Positions 4,695-8,352 of a DNA stretch of 8,352 nt are shown in pieces. Source of the stretch: Candidatus Shapirobacteria bacterium. GTDB taxonomy: Bacteria > Patescibacteriota > Microgenomatia > UBA12405. The position numbers were made by a program, and so were the translations under genes. Below the pieces are notes generated by a model. That model was not told the DNA's origin. It saw nothing but the letters and a program-made list of their open reading frames with translations, and did no database searches. The number at the start of each line of letters is the position of its first letter. Position 1 is the first letter of the stretch. The stretch lies in contig JAGVHP010000002.1 in assembly GCA_020056515.1 (NCBI GenBank), forward strand, positions 1 to 8,352. The letters are read 5' to 3'.

Positions 4695-4964
4695 ATGGCA
4701 TTAACTACCGAAGAAAAAACTGAAATTGTTACCAAATTTGCCCAAGCCAAAGGTGACACCGGTTCTCCCGAGATTCAGGTGGCCATTCTTTCCAAAGAAA
4801 TTGACAAACTTCAGGGACATCTTGGCGACAACAAGCATGACTCTCCCGCCAAAAGGGGACTTTTATCCAAAATCGCCAAACGCCGCCGCCTTCTTCGCTA
4901 TCTTTCACTTCACAATGACGACCGCTATGGTAAATTACTCAAAGCCTTAGGTCTCAAAAAATAA
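4695..4964 (+). CDS. rpsO: 30S ribosomal protein uS15
   Basis: uS15 is a primary 16S rRNA binder that fixes the three-way junction of the central domain during 30S assembly. The 89 residues match the family's standard length and all-helical layout. They include D-T-G-S-P-E-I-Q-V (21-29), H42, D49, R54-G55-L56-L57, the basic run K-R-R-R-L-L-R-Y-L (62-70) and the basic end G-L-K-K. The usual serine three residues after D49 (Ser51 in mature E. coli numbering, an RNA contact) is alanine here (A52). The ATG gives the canonical N-terminus; no Shine-Dalgarno is present. pnp starts 2 bp after the stop. In other bacteria S15 represses its own mRNA through a leader structure, and the folded leader at 4632-4677 is a candidate here. 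Confidence 0.96.
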   Translation: MALTTEEKTEIVTKFAQAKGDTGSPEIQVAILSKEIDKLQGHLGDNKHDSPAKRGLLSKIAKRRRLLRYLSLHNDDRYGKLLKALGLKK

Positions 4965-4966
4965 TC

Positions 4967-7159
4967 ATGGATAACTTTTCCTTCGATCTTAAACTGTCAG
5001 CTGACAAAACCATTAAATTGGAAACAGGTCGTTTAGCTCCTCAAGCCAACGGTGCCGTTATGGCTACCTACGGCAAAACTGTTGTTTTGGCTACGGTAGT
5101 TTTGGGAGCCATTGACAAAACCAAGGACTATTTTCCCCTTTCGGTTGAATTTACCGACAAACTCTATGCCGGCGGATTCATTAAAGGCGGTAAATGGATC
5201 AAGCGTGAAGGTGGCCCTTCCGACACCGCCATTCTCTTTGGCCGGATAATCGACCGGGCCATCCGCCCTCTCTTTCCTGCCGGTTTCAAGCAGGAAGTTC
5301 AGGTTATGACTACGGTTTTAAGTAACGATAAAGACAATGATGTAGTTATTCCTGCTTTTACCGCTGTTTCTGCCGCTCTCATGCTTTCCAATATTCCTTT
5401 CAACGGTCCGGTTTCGGCTATTAGATTGGCTGAAAAAGATGGTGTTCTCTCCCTCTTTCCCACCAATTCCGAACAGGAAAAATCAAAATTTGATCTCTTA
5501 GTTTGCCAAGACTCGGAGGGTATTAACATGATCGAGGCCGAGGCCAAGATTGTTGACAATTACACTCTGCTCAAAGCCATCGAATTAGGTATTAAAACCG
5601 GTAAAGAAATTAATGCTCAGTTGATTGATTTTGCCAAAAAACACGGTAAAACCAAAGTCGAATTTGAAAATCTCTCTCCCAATTCCGATTTAATTTCCCA
5701 AATTGAAAAATTGATAAAGCCCAATCTGGCCGCCTTTATGGAAAATGGCACTGATGGTGACCATATGGCTGCTGAAGACAAGATCAAAGAAATCGTTTTG
5801 GATAATTATCAAACTCAATTGGAAGCCGGTGAAATCGAAGCCGGAGTTTTAATTGAAGCCGTTGATATTTTAGTCCGTCTCTCTCTTCGTGAAAAAACAC
5901 TTCAAGGTCTTCGTTATGACCATCGGAAAATTGACGAATTACGTCCCCTAAATGTTGAAGTTGACGTTCTTCCCTGCACCCACGGTTCAGCTCTTTTTGA
6001 AAGAGGTCTAACCCAAGCCCTTACTATTACCACCCTAGGCTCTCTGGCTGAACAGCAAACTCTTCAAAACAGTAATGGCGAAACCAGCAAACGCTACATT
6101 CATTATTATTCCGCCGCTCCCTTTTCCACCGGCCAAACCGGTCGTACTGGTCGTCCCGGCCGCCGCGAAGTTGGTCATGGCGCTCTGGCCGAAAAAGCTC
6201 TCCTGCCAGTTATTCCCTCAATTGAGGAGTTTCCCTATACTATTGCCCTAACTTCAGAAGTTTTGTCTCAAAACGGTTCTTCCTCTATGGCCTCCACTTG
6301 TGGCTCCACCATGAGTCTGATGGCTGCCGGCGTTCCCATTAAAGAGTTGGTTGCCGGAATTTCGGTGGGCATGGTTTCCGACGATAAAAAATACGTTTTA
6401 TTAACTGATATCGCCGGTATTGAAGATCACTGTGGTGATATGGACTTCAAAATCACCGGCACCAAAGCCGGTATTACCGCTATCCAACTGGATATCAAGC
6501 GTCTGGGTTTGTCCTTTGACATGATCCGCGATACTTTTATTGCCTCAACTTCTGCCCGTCTCCAAATTTTGGACAAAATGATTTCGGTTTTAGCCGCTCC
6601 CCGAAAGGAGCTCTCAGTTTATGCTCCTAAAATCAAATTAATCACTTTACCCGAGGATAAAATTGGTGAAGTAATTGGTAGTGGTGGCAAAACCATCAAA
6701 GCCCTGATGGAAAAATTTGCCGTCCAAATTGATATTGATGATGATGGTCGCGCCTCTATTTGTTCCCAGGATATTACCAAAATCGATGCCTGTGTCTTTC
6801 AAATTGAATCCATGATTCGGGATATTAATATCGGCGAGGAATTTGACGGTGTCGTTACCCGGGTTGAGGCCTTCGGTGCTTTTGTCGAATTTTTACCCGG
6901 CCGCGAAGCCCTTCTTCACGTTTCCGAAATGACCGGTGGCTTTTTATCCGACCCTTCGACAATAATCAAATTGGGTGACAAAATCCATGTTCGGGTGTCA
7001 GGTTTTAATGATAACCATCAAATTAAATTAGCCGCTCCTGAATTTAAAGCCGCCCATCCCGGTTCTCCCGATGCAATGCCTGGCCGTCCCCGTCCCGACT
7101 TTGACCGCAACCGTCAAGCTTTCCGCAACTTCGGTCCTCCTTCCCGTCCTCGAAGATAA
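4967..7159 (+). CDS. pnp: Polyribonucleotide nucleotidyltransferase (PNPase)
   Basis: PNPase degrades RNA 3' to 5' by phosphorolysis and can run in reverse. The 730-residue protein is full length. It has a first RNase PH core (about 5-225, with K-R-E-G at the RNA-binding loop, 79-82), a helical linker (about 240-315), a second core (about 316-545), a KH domain (about 555-615, GxxG G-S-G-G at 571-574), an S1 domain (about 622-690) and a Pro/Arg-rich tail (697-730). Active-site elements are intact: R399-R400, the phosphate-binding S-S-S (438-440), D487, D493 and K495. The usual P-R-T-H-G-S motif reads P-C-T-H-G-S (336-341). It starts 2 bp after rpsO, the classical rpsO-pnp pairing, with no room for the processing hairpin known from E. 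coli. Translation is probably coupled. Confidence 0.97.
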   Translation: MDNFSFDLKLSADKTIKLETGRLAPQANGAVMATYGKTVVLATVVLGAIDKTKDYFPLSVEFTDKLYAGGFIKGGKWIKREGGPSDTAILFGRIIDRAIRPLFPAGFKQEVQVMTTVLSNDKDNDVVIPAFTAVSAALMLSNIPFNGPVSAIRLAEKDGVLSLFPTNSEQEKSKFDLLVCQDSEGINMIEAEAKIVDNYTLLKAIELGIKTGKEINAQLIDFAKKHGKTKVEFENLSPNSDLISQIEKLIKPNLAAFMENGTDGDHMAAEDKIKEIVLDNYQTQLEAGEIEAGVLIEAVDILVRLSLREKTLQGLRYDHRKIDELRPLNVEVDVLPCTHGSALFERGLTQALTITTLGSLAEQQTLQNSNGETSKRYIHYYSAAPFSTGQTGRTGRPGRREVGHGALAEKALLPVIPSIEEFPYTIALTSEVLSQNGSSSMASTCGSTMSLMAAGVPIKELVAGISVGMVSDDKKYVLLTDIAGIEDHCGDMDFKITGTKAGITAIQLDIKRLGLSFDMIRDTFIASTSARLQILDKMISVLAAPRKELSVYAPKIKLITLPEDKIGEVIGSGGKTIKALMEKFAVQIDIDDDGRASICSQDITKIDACVFQIESMIRDINIGEEFDGVVTRVEAFGAFVEFLPGREALLHVSEMTGGFLSDPSTIIKLGDKIHVRVSGFNDNHQIKLAAPEFKAAHPGSPDAMPGRPRPDFDRNRQAFRNFGPPSRPRR

Positions 7160-7170
7160 CCAAAGTCGTA

Positions 7171-7176
7171 TATACT
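7171..7176 (+). promoter_or_regulatory. Possible -10 box before the Lon-like gene
   Basis: TATACT ends 7 bp before the ATG at 7184, a spacing that would again give a leaderless mRNA. No -35 and no TG extension are visible, so this is weak. Read-through from pnp, 24 bp upstream with no terminator between, is equally likely. Confidence 0.25.
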
Positions 7177-7183
7177 GATATCA

Positions 7184-8245
7184 ATGCCTGACACCGACAT
7201 TCTGACCATTTCTGCCGCTATCGATAAACTAATCGACAAAAGCAAATCAGTGGTTTTACCTCCGGAATTAATCAGTCGCCTTGACGAGCTTTTTTCCCAA
7301 CTGGAGATTAATTCCCGTTCCGAGGAAACTTTTTGGACTTTTTATCAAAGCACTGCCAAATATATCGATTGGGTAGTCAAACTCCCTTGGAATACCCAAA
7401 GTGATGATATTCTTGATCTTCGCCACGCCCAGGAGAAACTTGACGAAAATCATTACGGTTTGCAGGATGTTAAACAGAGAATTATCGAATATGTTTCGGT
7501 TTTATCTCTCCAAAAAACCCGCCATCCCGATATTCCTTTCCGGGCACCTATATTTCTCTTTGTTGGTTTAGTTGGCACCGGCAAAACCACTATGGCCAAA
7601 TCAATTGCGCAATGTCTGGGGCGCCAGCTAATCCGTATTCCCTTTGGCGGTCTTGGTGACCCTCTCTACCTTCGGGGCCAATCCCGCCTCCACCCCGAGG
7701 CCGAACCCGGTGCTCTCATTCGGGGACTGGCCGCTGCCGGTACCCGCAATCCGGTCATTCTTTTGGATGAAATTGACCGGGTAGCTGACGATGCCCTCAA
7801 CACTATCATGGGGGTACTAGTTGAGCTTCTTGATCCTGAACAAAATGCCCGTTTTACTGACCATTATCTTGATTACCCCTTTGACCTATCTCAGGCATTT
7901 TTTGTGGCCACCTGTAATAATACTTCCCGAATTGCCACAGCGGTTTTAGACCGTCTCGAGGTTATTCAAATGCCCTCCTATACCGACGAGGAAAAACTCA
8001 ATATTGGCAAAAGTTATCTATTACCCCGGGCTATCGCCGAGGCCGGTCTTAATCAGGGTGAGTTAACTGTCGTAGAATCCGTCTGGCCAAGTATTATTCG
8101 CCCCTTGGGTTTTGACGCCGGGGTTCGGACTCTCAAGCGTAACATTGAAGGACTTTGCCGCAAAACCGCTGCTCTGATTCTCTCCGGTCAAAAACAGGTG
8201 GTGGTTGACGAATCTAATGTTAAAAAATATTTACCTCAATGGTAA
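7184..8245 (+). CDS. Lon-derived AAA+ ATPase lacking the protease domain
   Basis: The 353 residues cover only the middle of Lon. The helical lead-in Y-I-D-W-V-V-K-L-P-W (60-69) and D-E-N-H-Y-G-L-Q-D-V-K (87-97) is followed by the AAA+ module. This has Walker A G-L-V-G-T-G-K-T (128-135), Walker B I-L-L-D-E-I-D (192-198), a sensor-1 asparagine (245), the arginine finger in L-D-R (255-257) and sensor 2 at A-G-V-R (312-315). The alpha subdomain ends at 353, just where Lon would continue into its Ser-Lys protease domain. The N-terminal substrate-binding domain is also gone. In pore loop 1 the Lon T-Y-I/V-G-A-M-P-G is L-H-P-E-A-E-P-G (169-176), losing the gripping aromatic. ATPase activity is expected; processive unfolding is doubtful. 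The stop is clean, with no sign of frameshift in the 107 bases left. Confidence 0.88.
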   Translation: MPDTDILTISAAIDKLIDKSKSVVLPPELISRLDELFSQLEINSRSEETFWTFYQSTAKYIDWVVKLPWNTQSDDILDLRHAQEKLDENHYGLQDVKQRIIEYVSVLSLQKTRHPDIPFRAPIFLFVGLVGTGKTTMAKSIAQCLGRQLIRIPFGGLGDPLYLRGQSRLHPEAEPGALIRGLAAAGTRNPVILLDEIDRVADDALNTIMGVLVELLDPEQNARFTDHYLDYPFDLSQAFFVATCNNTSRIATAVLDRLEVIQMPSYTDEEKLNIGKSYLLPRAIAEAGLNQGELTVVESVWPSIIRPLGFDAGVRTLKRNIEGLCRKTAALILSGQKQVVVDESNVKKYLPQW

Positions 8246-8319
8246 GAAGCCTAATTTTACTAGCCTGCGCTTTTGTAATTCTCTTGGTTACCCTCTCCCG
8301 TTATTATCATTTAAATTAA
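8239..8319 (+). CDS. Possible 26-aa single-pass membrane microprotein
   Basis: An ATG at 8239 overlaps the last codons of the Lon-like gene and opens a 26-codon frame ending TAA at 8317-8319. After M-V-R-S comes a continuous hydrophobic stretch, L-I-L-L-A-C-A-F-V-I-L-L-V-T-L (5-19), then a polar end S-R-Y-Y-H-L-N. That is a plausible short transmembrane helix with a basic start. The overlap would allow coupling to the ATPase. It is short enough to be accidental, and the family is unknown. Confidence 0.4.
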   Translation: MVRSLILLACAFVILLVTLSRYYHLN

Positions 8320-8320
8320 A

Positions 8321-8352
8321 ATGATCAATAAAATCTTTCTTTTCCCTCTCTC
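8321..8352 (+). CDS. Start of a further gene, truncated by the window end
   Basis: An ATG one base after the microprotein stop opens a frame of ten visible full codons (M-I-N-K-I-F-L-F-P-L) running off the window. A lysine followed by hydrophobic residues could begin a signal peptide or membrane anchor. Function cannot be judged, and the start is supported only by position and openness. Confidence 0.4.
   Translation, partial: MINKIFLFPL

Noticed and set aside
8246..8352. Frameshifted continuation of Lon into its protease domain
   Set aside because: No frame in the remaining 107 bases resembles the start of the Lon protease domain, and the ATPase module ends cleanly at its natural boundary.
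1..8352. CRISPR arrays, insertion sequences, integrases, attachment sites, tRNA or rRNA genes
   Set aside because: No spaced direct repeats of CRISPR type, no transposase-like protein, no terminal inverted repeats of IS size and no convincing tRNA fold were seen on either strand.

Overview
The window most likely comes from a streamlined bacterium of the Patescibacteria (Candidate Phyla Radiation), perhaps the Microgenomates group. This is an inference with no marker-tree support. The reasons are that all genes lie on the plus strand with tight spacing, and that the nusA-infB-...-rpsO-pnp cluster lacks the usual rimP, ylxR, rbfA, truB and ribF neighbours. IF2 is also cut down to its core, and none of the eleven start codons has a recognisable Shine-Dalgarno sequence.

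Layout. 1-116 is the 3' end of dnaJ, followed by a terminator-like inverted repeat (116-155). 173-898 is a small unit: a near-consensus promoter with a palindromic operator candidate, an orphan antitoxin-like XRE regulator, and a Nudix hydrolase 5 bp downstream. The transcript looks leaderless. 899-1041 holds an extended -10, a strong hairpin terminator, and a degenerate ACTT-type repeat running up to nusA. Next come nusA (1042-2037), a clean 7-bp tandem repeat (2047-2081) abutting infB, and infB (2083-3483). A strong promoter is embedded in the infB 3' end. It is followed by a DHH/NrnA-like protein with degraded catalytic motifs (3528-4352) and an unrecognised 77-aa protein (4370-4603). 4609-4664 repeats the architecture seen before nusA: an extended -10 followed by a hairpin and T-run. 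Then come rpsO (4695-4964), pnp (4967-7159), a Lon-derived AAA+ ATPase with no protease domain (7184-8245), a possible 26-aa membrane microprotein (8239-8319) and the first codons of another gene (8321 to the window end).

How the genes work together. The core is a transcription/translation/RNA-decay module: NusA (elongation, pausing, termination), IF2 (initiation), uS15 (30S assembly) and PNPase (3'-5' RNA decay). Both subclusters, nusA-infB and rpsO-pnp, appear to sit behind a short leader ending in an intrinsic terminator, so attenuation is plausible. The DHH-like gene occupies the slot held by nrnA in many bacterial infB operons but seems to have lost its metal site. The Lon-like ATPase has kept its nucleotide-hydrolysis motifs but lost the protease domain, the N-domain and the aromatic pore loop. 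These two remodelled enzymes are the most unusual proteins here.
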